A stretch of 61,641 nt of DNA from Pseudomonas kitaguniensis (GTDB lineage: Bacteria; Pseudomonadota; Gammaproteobacteria; Pseudomonadales; Pseudomonadaceae): NCBI RefSeq assembly GCF_009296165.1, contig NZ_VUAZ01000078.1:1-61641 (forward strand), read 5' to 3'. The first letter of the stretch is position 1; every line of letters starts with the position of its first letter. Positions 18,345-26,434 of the stretch are shown here, one piece after another. The position numbers and the translations under genes were made by a program. The notes beneath the pieces are model-generated. The model worked only from the letters and a program-made list of their open reading frames with translations. It made no database searches and was not told the DNA's origin.

Positions 18345-19445
18345 TTACTCCTTGGCCGCCAGATTCACCACGCGGTTGTCGCGATCCACCGGGCGCACTT
18401 GCTGGCCCTCGTGGAGGACGTGCACGCCCGCCGCGATCACCCAATCCGTCGCAGCCAAGCCCTCCAGCACCGGCACGGTTTTTTCGCCAAAGGCACCGAT
18501 GCGCACCGGGGTGCGTTTCAGCGTGTTGTCCGGCTGCACGCGCCAGACGTAGGACGCGCCGTTCTCTGCGCTCAGCGCCGACAGCGGCACCGACAGCGCA
18601 ATCACGCCGTCAGCCTGAATGAACACACGCGCACTCTGGCCAAGTTCGGCAGGGACTTTGCCGCCAGTGAACGCGACACGTGCGGCGAAAGTGCGCGATT
18701 TAGGGTCGGCGGCGGGTGACAGTTCACGAATGCGCCCGGCAAAACGCTGGTCGGGCTGGCTCCACAACTCGACCGACACCGGCTGGCCAATCTTGAACCG
18801 GCCGAAGCCTTGCTCGGGCAGGCTGATCAGCACTTCTCGCTCACCGTCGGTGGCGAGGGTGAATACGGTTTGGCCGGCAGACACCACTTGGCCGACTTCC
18901 ACCGCGCGCTTGGCGACCACACCGTCTTGCGGTGCGCGCAATACGGCATAACCCGCCTGATTGCTCGACACGTCGAACTCGGCCTTGATCTGCTTCAGGC
19001 GCGCTTCACCTGAGCGGTAGAGGTTTTCAGCATTGTCGTACTGCGAGTGGCTGACCATCTGACGGTCCATCAAGGTCTTGTAGCGGTCACGTTCGGCGCG
19101 TACCAGGCTCAAGTTGGCCTGCGCGGCGGCGACTTGGGCGCGGGTGGCCTCCAGTTGCAGGCGCACGTCCTGGGGGTCGAGTTCGGCCAGCGGCTGGTTA
19201 GCCTTGACCCGTTCGCCCTCCTCCACCAGGCGTTTGCTGACTTTACCGCCAATGCGAAAGGCCAGGTCCGGCTCGTAACGGGCACGTACCTCGCCAGGAA
19301 AACTGTCCATCGCCTGCGCCGTGGGCTGCGGTTGCACCACCATGGCCGGGCGCAGGGTGGTCGGGGCCGCTTCTTCATGGCCGCACGCAGCCAAAAAAAG
19401 AACCAGGCTGACAGGCAACGCAAAGGGCAGGAACGTGCTGCGCAT
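18345..19445 (-). CDS. mexJ: RND efflux periplasmic adaptor (MexJ-like)
   Basis: A 366-aa membrane-fusion lipoprotein linking the RND pump to an outer-membrane channel. The lipobox FLAAC places the lipidated Cys at residue 21. The barrel-sandwich halves surround a helical hairpin (about residues 95-165; VAAAQANLSLVRAERDRYK), with the beta-barrel and membrane-proximal domains following. No outer-membrane factor gene is nearby, as in P. aeruginosa, where MexJK borrows OprM or OpmH. It is divergent from the TetR gene with a palindromic operator between them, and directly upstream of mexK. Confidence 0.9.
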   Translation of the reverse strand: MRSTFLPFALPVSLVLFLAACGHEEAAPTTLRPAMVVQPQPTAQAMDSFPGEVRARYEPDLAFRIGGKVSKRLVEEGERVKANQPLAELDPQDVRLQLEATRAQVAAAQANLSLVRAERDRYKTLMDRQMVSHSQYDNAENLYRSGEARLKQIKAEFDVSSNQAGYAVLRAPQDGVVAKRAVEVGQVVSAGQTVFTLATDGEREVLISLPEQGFGRFKIGQPVSVELWSQPDQRFAGRIRELSPAADPKSRTFAARVAFTGGKVPAELGQSARVFIQADGVIALSVPLSALSAENGASYVWRVQPDNTLKRTPVRIGAFGEKTVPVLEGLAATDWVIAAGVHVLHEGQQVRPVDRDNRVVNLAAKE

Positions 19446-19482
19446 GCTGAAGGACCTTTCGCAATGGGTGCTTGGAATAATT

Positions 19483-19527
19483 ATACTGGCCAGTATGTTA
19501 TTAATACCAAACTCGCCAGTCCAGTAT
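19483..19527. promoter_or_regulatory. Candidate MexL operator (palindrome plus second partial copy)
   Basis: ATACTGGCCAGTAT at 19483-19496 is a perfect 14-base palindrome. A second pair of half-sites (GCCAGTCCAGTATT) lies at 19514-19527. Both lie in the 93-base spacer between divergent mexJ and mexL, the usual place for a TetR-family operator. Confidence 0.6.
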
Positions 19528-19538
19528 TAAAGGTAAAA

Positions 19539-20174
19539 ATGTCCGACAATCCTGTAAACACCAACAGCCCCGGGCGCCCCAAGGACATGGCAAAACGCCA
19601 GGCAATCCTCGAAGCGGCGAAAATTCTGTTTTTGAGCAACGGCTACGCGAGCACCAGCATGGACGCCGTGGCCCTTGAGGCCGGCGTGTCGAAACTCACC
19701 GTTTACAGCCACTTCGCCGACAAGGAGACGTTGTTTACCGCTGCAGTGGTGGCGACGTGCGAGGAACAGTTGCCGGTGATGTATTTCGATCTGCCCGAGG
19801 GCATGCCGGTCGAAACGGTGTTGCTGAATATCGCGCGAGGCTTCCATCGCCTGATCAACAGCGAGGAGTCGGTAAACCTGCATCGCCTGATGATGACCAC
19901 CGGGAGTCAGGACGTGAAGCTTTCGCAGATTTTCTTCGACGCGGGGCCGATGCGCATGCTACTGGGCATGGAGCGCCTGCTCAGCCGCATCAACCAGAGC
20001 GGCGCGCTGAGTATCGACGCACCGTTCAAGGCGGCTGAGCACTTCTTTTGCATGCTCAAGGGCACGGCGAATTTTCGCTTGCTGTATGGGTGCGGCGGGC
20101 AGTTGAGCGAGGCAGACGCCGAGGCGCATGTGCGGGATGTGGTGGGGTTGTTTATGCGCGGCTACCGCACCTGA
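19539..20174 (+). CDS. mexL: TetR-family repressor (MexL-like)
   Basis: A 211-aa TetR-family protein; the N-terminal helix-turn-helix (about residues 17-62) shows AILEAAKILFLSNGYASTS and GVSKLTVYSHFADKETLF. The frame is open far upstream, but the ATG at 19539 follows AAAGG and gives the normal family length. Divergent placement and identical context to PA3678 support MexL, which represses mexJK and itself. The second TetR gene that follows in PAO1 (PA3679) is absent here. Confidence 0.87.
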   Translation: MSDNPVNTNSPGRPKDMAKRQAILEAAKILFLSNGYASTSMDAVALEAGVSKLTVYSHFADKETLFTAAVVATCEEQLPVMYFDLPEGMPVETVLLNIARGFHRLINSEESVNLHRLMMTTGSQDVKLSQIFFDAGPMRMLLGMERLLSRINQSGALSIDAPFKAAEHFFCMLKGTANFRLLYGCGGQLSEADAEAHVRDVVGLFMRGYRT

Positions 20175-20222
20175 AGTCGTTGAATCAAAAGCGGGCCTGA
20201 AATAAACAGCCGGTTTGCTTCG

Positions 20223-20308
20223 TGTGGGAGCGGGCTTGCTCGCGATCGCGGAGGGTCAGTTTAAAAATACTTATCTGACACACCGCCATCGGCAGCAAGC
20301 CTCCCACA
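20223..20308. repeat. REPIN-like element
   Basis: TGTGGGAGCGGGCTTGCTCG on the left and GCAGCAAGCCTCCCACA on the right form an imperfect inverted pair. The right arm is degenerate. It lies between convergent mexL and rsmJ. Confidence 0.75.
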
Positions 20309-20364
20309 TCAACTTGAGAGAGGGAGTCGGCTTGCCTGCGCCGAGGCCTCAGCCCCATGATGAC

Positions 20365-21147
20365 TCAGGGTTTTAGCGCCTTCTTCGGATAGATGTCATA
20401 CCGGCTGGACTTGCCATCCAGCGCATGGCTCGGCTTCGGCCCGTCAATGCAGGGCGCCTTGCGCGGGCGTTTGACCACTACGCGGTGGCTGGCCAGGGCC
20501 AGTGCGGCGGCCAACAGCGCCGGTGCGTCCGGGTCATCGCCCACCAGTGGACGGAACAGGCGCATTTCTTTCTTTACCAGCGCGGTTTTCTCACGGTGCG
20601 GGAACATCGGGTCCAGGTAAATCACCTGCGGCGGCTCGCCTTGCCAATTGAGCATCACGTCAATCGAGTTGCCCTTGAGCAACTGCATGCGCGCTACGAT
20701 CGGCGCCACTTCAAAATCCTCGGCAGCGCGTGCCAAGCCGTCTTCAAGCAGCGCGCCGATCAATGGTTGACGCTCGATCAGGCTAATCTGGCAGCCCAGG
20801 CTGGCCAGCACGAAGGCGTCCTTGCCCAGGCCCGCCGTGGCGTCCAGCACGCGTGGGCGTACGCCTTGGGCAATGCCGACGGCTTTGGCGATCATCTGCC
20901 CGCTGCCTCCGCCGTATAAACGCCGGTGCGCCGCGCCGCCTTCAACAAAGTCGACGCGGACCGGGCCGGGCGCCTCAGGCCCGAGTTGCTGCAATTGCAG
21001 GCCGTGCTCGCCGACTTGCAGGGAAAACTCGGCCGCCTCCAATTGCAAAGGCAGGCCAAGCTGGTCGGCCCACTGTTGCGCGCGCGCCTGGAAACCTTCG
21101 GCCAAGGCCTCGACCCGAATGCGGCTGGCCGCTGGTTGTTCGCTCAT
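20365..21147 (-). CDS. rsmJ: 16S rRNA (guanine-1516-N2)-methyltransferase
   Basis: RsmJ methylates G1516 of 16S rRNA in the small subunit. The 260-aa protein has the SAM-binding motif [19 protein letters not shown] and the catalytic-type [20 protein letters not shown] block, both diagnostic of the RsmJ (YhiQ) family. The ATG at 21147 is used rather than a TTG one codon upstream. It is divergent from the gene at 21244. Position matches PA3680. Confidence 0.92.
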   Translation of the reverse strand: MSEQPAASRIRVEALAEGFQARAQQWADQLGLPLQLEAAEFSLQVGEHGLQLQQLGPEAPGPVRVDFVEGGAAHRRLYGGGSGQMIAKAVGIAQGVRPRVLDATAGLGKDAFVLASLGCQISLIERQPLIGALLEDGLARAAEDFEVAPIVARMQLLKGNSIDVMLNWQGEPPQVIYLDPMFPHREKTALVKKEMRLFRPLVGDDPDAPALLAAALALASHRVVVKRPRKAPCIDGPKPSHALDGKSSRYDIYPKKALKP

Positions 21148-21243
21148 CAATCGCTACGCTCAAAAATATTAAGGATCGGCCAAAAGCGGCCGATAAAAAA
21201 AACAGTCAGGTATTTTGCCAGAGCTGAGCGTCGACCGAAAAAA

Positions 21244-21864
21244 ATGTCAGACATTCTTCCCCTAACCATCGGTGTACTGCCGACCCACAACCATTACGGC
21301 CTGCGCAACACTCAAGCGCTGGCCGGGGTGAGTCATGTGTGGCAGGACTTCTTCGCCCGGGCCTTGGCCGAGCAGCTCGGCGCTACGCCGGGTGCGCTCG
21401 CAGCCAATGCACCTGCGCCGGTTGACCCGGCGGTAGAACCCAGCGAAGGCGCCGACCTGTTGACGCAAATCCTTACCCAGCGTGAGTGCGACGTAAAAGA
21501 TACCGAGGTCGCGCCACCTGAGCCGCTGTTCCTGCCGATCGCCGAATTCGACACCGAGTTGCTGCCGCCGGCTGCCACGCCGTTCCCCGCAGAAGAAATC
21601 ATCGCCCAGCAACGCCAGCAGAATTTCGAAAGCGGCTGGGTTCGCCCCATCGTGTTGACCTCTGGCCAACCGCTGCCGCAGCCTGGCCCGGCACCCGCAC
21701 CGCGCGCCCTGCACCTGCCGATTGCCGAATTTGAACTGGACCTGTTGCCCGCACCGGCCACGCCCTACCCGAGCGAAGAACTGCTGGCGCAACAAAAGGC
21801 CCTGGATTTTGACGCCCACTGGGCGCGCCCACTGATCGCCCACAACCTGCGCCTGGCCGCCTAA
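21244..21864 (+). CDS. Conserved hypothetical protein with a duplicated 43-residue unit
   Basis: A 206-aa proline- and alanine-rich soluble protein that I do not recognise beyond position (PA3681-like). Residues about 96-138 and 157-199 are copies of one unit: both carry LPIAEF, a LLPxxATPxPxEE core, AQQ and a WxRP ending. The N-terminal 50 residues (PTHNHYGLRNTQALAGVSHVWQDFF) are distinct. No signal peptide or membrane helix is seen. The ATG at 21244 begins MSDILPLTIG and gives a natural start; the longer frame upstream is antisense to rsmJ. Confidence 0.75.
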   Translation: MSDILPLTIGVLPTHNHYGLRNTQALAGVSHVWQDFFARALAEQLGATPGALAANAPAPVDPAVEPSEGADLLTQILTQRECDVKDTEVAPPEPLFLPIAEFDTELLPPAATPFPAEEIIAQQRQQNFESGWVRPIVLTSGQPLPQPGPAPAPRALHLPIAEFELDLLPAPATPYPSEELLAQQKALDFDAHWARPLIAHNLRLAA

Positions 21865-21870
21865 GCGCCT

Positions 21871-22568
21871 TCAGCGACACACCCACCAACGCCCCATGTC
21901 CAGGTGAAAATGGTTGCGATGGGCCGCGTTGTAGTCCGGGCTCAACACCCCATTAAAATCATCGCAGGCGCCGTCACGCACCTGGCGCAAAAAGCGCGCG
22001 CTGTCGCCCTGCCCCGGCCAATCCTTGAGCACACTGATAGTGCGCCCGTCCGCCAAGCGAAAGCCTGCGATGTCCAGCGCGTTCGCCGAGGCATGCTGGC
22101 TGAGTTGCCCCTCTGCGCGGTTGTAGATATTACGACAGGCGAAGCTGCCCAAGTGATCGACCCGCGTCACCGCCTGGCCGAACACCGCCTGGGCCGCTGG
22201 TTGCAGGCTGTGGCGTTCAAACAGGGCAAACGCTACGGCCAGCGGGCAACTGGCCAGAAAGCTGCTGCTCAAGCCGACGTCGCGCCTTGCACGCGCAACA
22301 CATTGCGCAATGGGCACGCGCTGTTCGCAGGCGTATCGGCCTGATGGCTGACGCGTAAACCGGAGGTTTTCAGCACGTGGTCGCACAGCGCCGGATCATC
22401 CTGCAAGCGGCCGAGCTTGAAGCGCGTCAGCAGGTTCGGGCTGGCACGCACGTCCAGCGGCGCCCACGGGTTCCAGTCATCCGGCAACGGCACCCAGCCG
22501 CGCCAAACCCCCAGCACCAGTGCGCCAGCCAGCAGCAACAGCGCACTCATCAGGTGGCTGAAGCGCAC
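21871..22568 (-). pseudogene. Extensin-like C-terminal domain protein, interrupted by a 1-base deletion
   Basis: An extensin-like_C family protein, a zinc-site-bearing peptidase-like fold of unclear role in the envelope. The N-terminal piece (start 22568) has a membrane anchor (about residues 7-22) and ends at CPLRNVLRVQGA; the rest (DVGLSSSFLASCPLAVAFAL onward) is in another frame. GGCGCGACGTC on the minus strand should read GGCGCGGACGTC, so one base is missing near 22281. Conserved parts include HLGSFACRNIYNR, SQHASANALDIAGF and the terminal HRNHFHLDMG. Corrected length is 232 aa. It lies three bases before the lyase-family gene. Confidence 0.8.
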
Positions 22569-22571
22569 GGC

Positions 22572-23399
22572 TTAACCCTTGAAGAATTGGTTGGCTTGGC
22601 TGAATGGCATGTTGCGCTCGGTGAAGGTAAAGGTGCCCAGCGTGTAAACCTCCTGCGCCGCCCGGTAGAACTCGCCATACGCCGCCAAGGCCATCGCCGA
22701 GCCGACGCTGATGCGCCGCACGCCCATCGCGCTTAACTGCGCCACGCTGAGGTTCAAGCCGCCGGACATCAACACATTCACTGGTTTGGGCGCGACCGCC
22801 TTGACCACCGCCAGCACCTCTTCGGCACTGCGTAAAGCGGGCGCATACAGCACATCGGCGCCGGCTTCGGCGTAGGCTTGCAGGCGGCGAAGGGTGTCGG
22901 GCAAATCCAGTCGACCGTGCAGGAGGTTTTCTGCGCGGGCGGTGAGGGTGAAATCAAATGGCAGGCTGCGCGCAGCGGCGACAGCCGCTTCCACGCGCGC
23001 AACGGACAGGTCAAACGCGTAGATCGGCTCGTCGGCGATGCCCGTGGCGTCTTCGATGGAGCCACCGACGATCCCCGTGGCAGCGGCGCGCAGGATGGTT
23101 TGCGCGCAGCCTTCGGGCGTATCGCTGAAGCCGTTTTCGAGGTCGGCGGCTACCGGCAGCGCGGTGGCGTTGGCGATCATCTGTGCATTGACCAAGGTGT
23201 CTTCCAGCGACAACGCGCCTTCCGCATCCGGCCGCCCCAAGCTGAACGCATAGCCTGCGCTGGTGGTGGCCAAGGCTTCAAAGCCGAGGCTGGCGAGCAT
23301 GATGGCGGAGCCTGCATCCCACGGGTTGGGCATCACGAACGCGCGGTCACGCGAATGCAATGCTTTGAAGGTTTCGGCGCGAAGGGTTTGGGCATCCAT
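22572..23399 (-). CDS. Isocitrate lyase/PEP mutase superfamily protein
   Basis: A 275-aa single-domain TIM-barrel enzyme of the isocitrate lyase/phosphoenolpyruvate mutase superfamily. Metal-binding candidates D86 and E88 are in AADLENGFSDTPEG, with SIEDATG following and the FVMPNPWDAGSA phosphate-side loop at the N-terminus. The KKCGH catalytic loop of true isocitrate lyases is not present, so lyase, hydrolase or decarboxylase activity on a small 2-oxo acid are all possible. The substrate is unknown. It is followed after three bases by the extensin-like gene. Confidence 0.83.
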   Translation of the reverse strand: MDAQTLRAETFKALHSRDRAFVMPNPWDAGSAIMLASLGFEALATTSAGYAFSLGRPDAEGALSLEDTLVNAQMIANATALPVAADLENGFSDTPEGCAQTILRAAATGIVGGSIEDATGIADEPIYAFDLSVARVEAAVAAARSLPFDFTLTARAENLLHGRLDLPDTLRRLQAYAEAGADVLYAPALRSAEEVLAVVKAVAPKPVNVLMSGGLNLSVAQLSAMGVRRISVGSAMALAAYGEFYRAAQEVYTLGTFTFTERNMPFSQANQFFKG

Positions 23400-23424
23400 G
23401 ACTGACTCCTGGCGGGAAAGGGCC

Positions 23425-24285
23425 TTAGAGTAACCCCAGTTGCTCCACTTCGGGTTCTCGATGCAACGTCGGCAGCGGTGGCAAACCTGGCAGACGCGCC
23501 ATCATCTTGTGATGAAAACGCAGCGCGAGTTGCGCGGCGAGGCGGTTATCCGAGGTGTGCAGAAATACGTAAGGGCTGCGCCCTTCTTCGACCCAACCGG
23601 CCACCTTTTCAACCCACGGGTTCAGGAACGGGTCGTTGGCTTCAAGCTCAGGATGGCCAATAAAACGCACTTGGGGGAACTGCGTCAAGGCTGCTGGGCG
23701 CGGCGGCACCTTGGGCTTTTTCGATTGCGCATGCAGCACCGCAGCCGAGGTCGACGTGCAACTGAACAAGGCGCGCGAGTCGAGGCAGATGCGCTCGACG
23801 CCACGGTCACGCAACAGGCGATTAAGCGCGCGCTCGGCCTCGCCTTTGGCGAAGAACTCCAGGTGGCGCACTTCCACGGCCAGCGGGCGGTCCAGTGCAT
23901 CGATAAAACCGGCCAGCTCGCCCAGGCGTTGCGGTGAAAAGTTTGCCGACAATTGCAGCCACAGCGGCGAAACGCGCTCACCCAGCGGGCTCATCAAACC
24001 GACAAAACCTTCTGCCGCCGGCAACTGCTCGCGCAAGTCGCCGCCATGGCTGATGTCACCGGGGAATTTGGCCGTGAAGCGAAAATCTTCAGGCATGATG
24101 TCGGCCCAGCGCTGCACGGTGGCGGCCGAGGGGCGAGCATAAAAAGTGGTATTGCCTTCAACCGCGTTAAACACTTGGGAGTACAGCGCGAGGTAATCGC
24201 CTGCGCGTGCATCGGCCGGGTACAGGTAGTCGCGCCAGGCGTTTTCACTCCAGGACGGGCAACCAATGTAGTAAGGCAGGCGCAT
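23425..24285 (-). CDS. DUF72 domain-containing protein
   Basis: A 286-aa TIM-barrel protein of the DUF72 (YecE) family, function unknown. The family opening YYIGCPSWSENAWRDYLYP is intact, followed by FNAVEGNTTFYARPS and the KFPGDISHGG and VEVRH blocks. The start at 24285 was chosen because it opens the conserved YIGCPSW segment and overlaps the upstream stop by one base (TGATG), which implies coupling. Length is normal. Confidence 0.88.
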   Translation of the reverse strand: MRLPYYIGCPSWSENAWRDYLYPADARAGDYLALYSQVFNAVEGNTTFYARPSAATVQRWADIMPEDFRFTAKFPGDISHGGDLREQLPAAEGFVGLMSPLGERVSPLWLQLSANFSPQRLGELAGFIDALDRPLAVEVRHLEFFAKGEAERALNRLLRDRGVERICLDSRALFSCTSTSAAVLHAQSKKPKVPPRPAALTQFPQVRFIGHPELEANDPFLNPWVEKVAGWVEEGRSPYVFLHTSDNRLAAQLALRFHHKMMARLPGLPPLPTLHREPEVEQLGLL

Positions 24286-24587
24286 CAGATGTGGATGTCG
24301 AGACCGAGTACTTCCATATCCCATTCGACAAAGCCGGCGGTGGTCAGGTAGCTGGCCAGGGCGGTGGCAACGCTTTTGCTCATGGAGCGGGGGAAGACCA
24401 TGTCTTGCTGACGTGCTGGCAGGCCGCTGATCCGCGCGCTGCCGGCATTTTGGCCGTTGGACTGCGTGCCGGAGGCAACCTCGATGAAGTCCGGCGAATC
24501 TTCGACGGACTCGTCTACCGTGACGTTCGCCTTGCGGGGCTTGCGCTTGAGGGGGTAGGACTGTGAGGAAAAGCCATCTATACGCAT
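24285..24587 (-). CDS. Conserved hypothetical protein (PA3684-like)
   Basis: A 100-aa soluble protein, coupled by a one-base overlap to the DUF72 gene. The N-terminus is basic (SYPLKRKPRKANVTV), the middle is Ser/Gly-rich and the C-terminus is helical (SKSVATALASYLTTAGFVEWDMEVLGLDI). I do not recognise a domain. Conservation of the pair in other pseudomonads is recalled rather than tested. No signal peptide is visible. Confidence 0.68.
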   Translation of the reverse strand: MRIDGFSSQSYPLKRKPRKANVTVDESVEDSPDFIEVASGTQSNGQNAGSARISGLPARQQDMVFPRSMSKSVATALASYLTTAGFVEWDMEVLGLDIHI

Positions 24588-24718
24588 ACGTGCAGACTCG
24601 GTATCAATGGTGGCAATTTAGCGGCACTTTCCATGGCGCGCAAATGCTCTGGTGATAACTAGAACACATAATTTGTAAAAGGTTTAAAAACTGCGGCAAA
24701 TTCTGACGATTGGTGATT

Positions 24719-25402
24719 TTAAAGGCCGCGCTCGGCTTTGGTTTGCGCGACTTTATCGCGCAGGTAAACGGGTGCGGCCTGGTCGGCGGCAATCGCTTCG
24801 CCGCGCGCATAGGCAAAGCGTGCCAGCGTCAGCAGGTCTTCGGCATGCGGCAGCATTGCGGCGTCCTGGCCAACCAATTGCACGTTGATGCGCTCGCCGT
24901 AACCCCAGCCGGTGCCTGCGCCGAACCAGTCACCACGGGCATCATCCGGCAAAACCGCCGCCTGCGGCGGTTGCACCGCTTCAACACCCACCAGGCGCAT
25001 TTCGCCCGCGGTCTCGCGGTAGCAGCCCCAATACACTTCATCCATCCGTGCATCAATGGCCGCCGCCACTTGCGTGGCGCCGTGCTCACGCAGGGCACGC
25101 TGAGCCAGCACGGCCAGGTTGGAAACCGGTAGCACCGGGCGCTCCAGCGCAAAGGCCAAACCCTGCACTACGCCGATGGCGATACGTACGCCGGTAAACG
25201 CTCCCGGGCCACGGCCAAACGCGATGGCATCCACGGCAGACAAGGTGGTGCCTGCGTCTTCCAGCAGTTGCTTGATCATCGGCAACAGCTTTTGCGCGTG
25301 CAGGCGCGGGATCACCTCGTAGTGGCTCGTGACCTTGCCGTCATGCAGCAAGGCAACGGAGCAAGCTTCAGTCGCGGTGTCCAGGGCCAGCAGGGTGCTC
25401 AT
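24719..25402 (-). CDS. tsaB: tRNA threonylcarbamoyladenosine biosynthesis protein TsaB
   Basis: TsaB is the non-catalytic dimerisation partner of TsaD in t6A37 synthesis. The 227-aa protein opens with LLALDTATEACSVALL and has GRGPGAFTGVRIAIGVVQGLA, the ASKHA-fold signature. The start at 25402 was picked over a longer frame because it opens the conserved N-terminus. It lies next to adk, as in PAO1 (PA3685 and PA3686). It is essential in most bacteria. Confidence 0.94.
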   Translation of the reverse strand: MSTLLALDTATEACSVALLHDGKVTSHYEVIPRLHAQKLLPMIKQLLEDAGTTLSAVDAIAFGRGPGAFTGVRIAIGVVQGLAFALERPVLPVSNLAVLAQRALREHGATQVAAAIDARMDEVYWGCYRETAGEMRLVGVEAVQPPQAAVLPDDARGDWFGAGTGWGYGERINVQLVGQDAAMLPHAEDLLTLARFAYARGEAIAADQAAPVYLRDKVAQTKAERGL

Positions 25403-25445
25403 CGGTGTAGGTGTCCAAGTCGAAAAAAATTGCGCCAGTATAAAC

Positions 25446-25471
25446 AACAACGCCCGCAAGCGGGCCGTTGT
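25446..25471 (-). terminator. Terminator hairpin after adk
   Basis: ACAACG-CCCGC and GCGGG-CCGTTGT pair around AAG in the gap downstream of the adk stop. It would end adk transcripts before tsaB. Confidence 0.55.
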
Positions 25472-25491
25472 ACGCAAAACCGATGGTTCGA

Positions 25492-26238
<747 letters not shown>

Positions 26239-26367
26239 TCAAACGGCCAAAGGCTGATCAAGATACACAGCGGGCCGTAACCACACAAGCCGCCGAAAGT
26301 CGCAGGAACCGCCGCCATGCCTGACTCATCGCCAAGGTGTGCCTGAGTGCAACCTGTGCCCTTAAAT

Positions 26368-26393
26368 AACGGCCGCCCATTTCGGGGCGGCCG
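26368..26393 (-). terminator. Terminator hairpin downstream of ppc
   Basis: ACGGCCGCCC pairs with GGGGCGGCCGT around a short loop, about 40 bases after the ppc stop. T-rich sequence flanks both sides. The rest of the adk-ppc gap holds no gene I can see. Confidence 0.6.
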
Positions 26394-26434
26394 TCATTGT
26401 TTATCTGCAAGCCTTTGAGAACACGCAAGAAACC

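Noticed and set aside
19047..19538. Longer version of the TetR gene starting upstream of 19539
   Set aside because: The extension is antisense to mexJ and crosses the operator region; the ATG at 19539 has an RBS and gives the family length.
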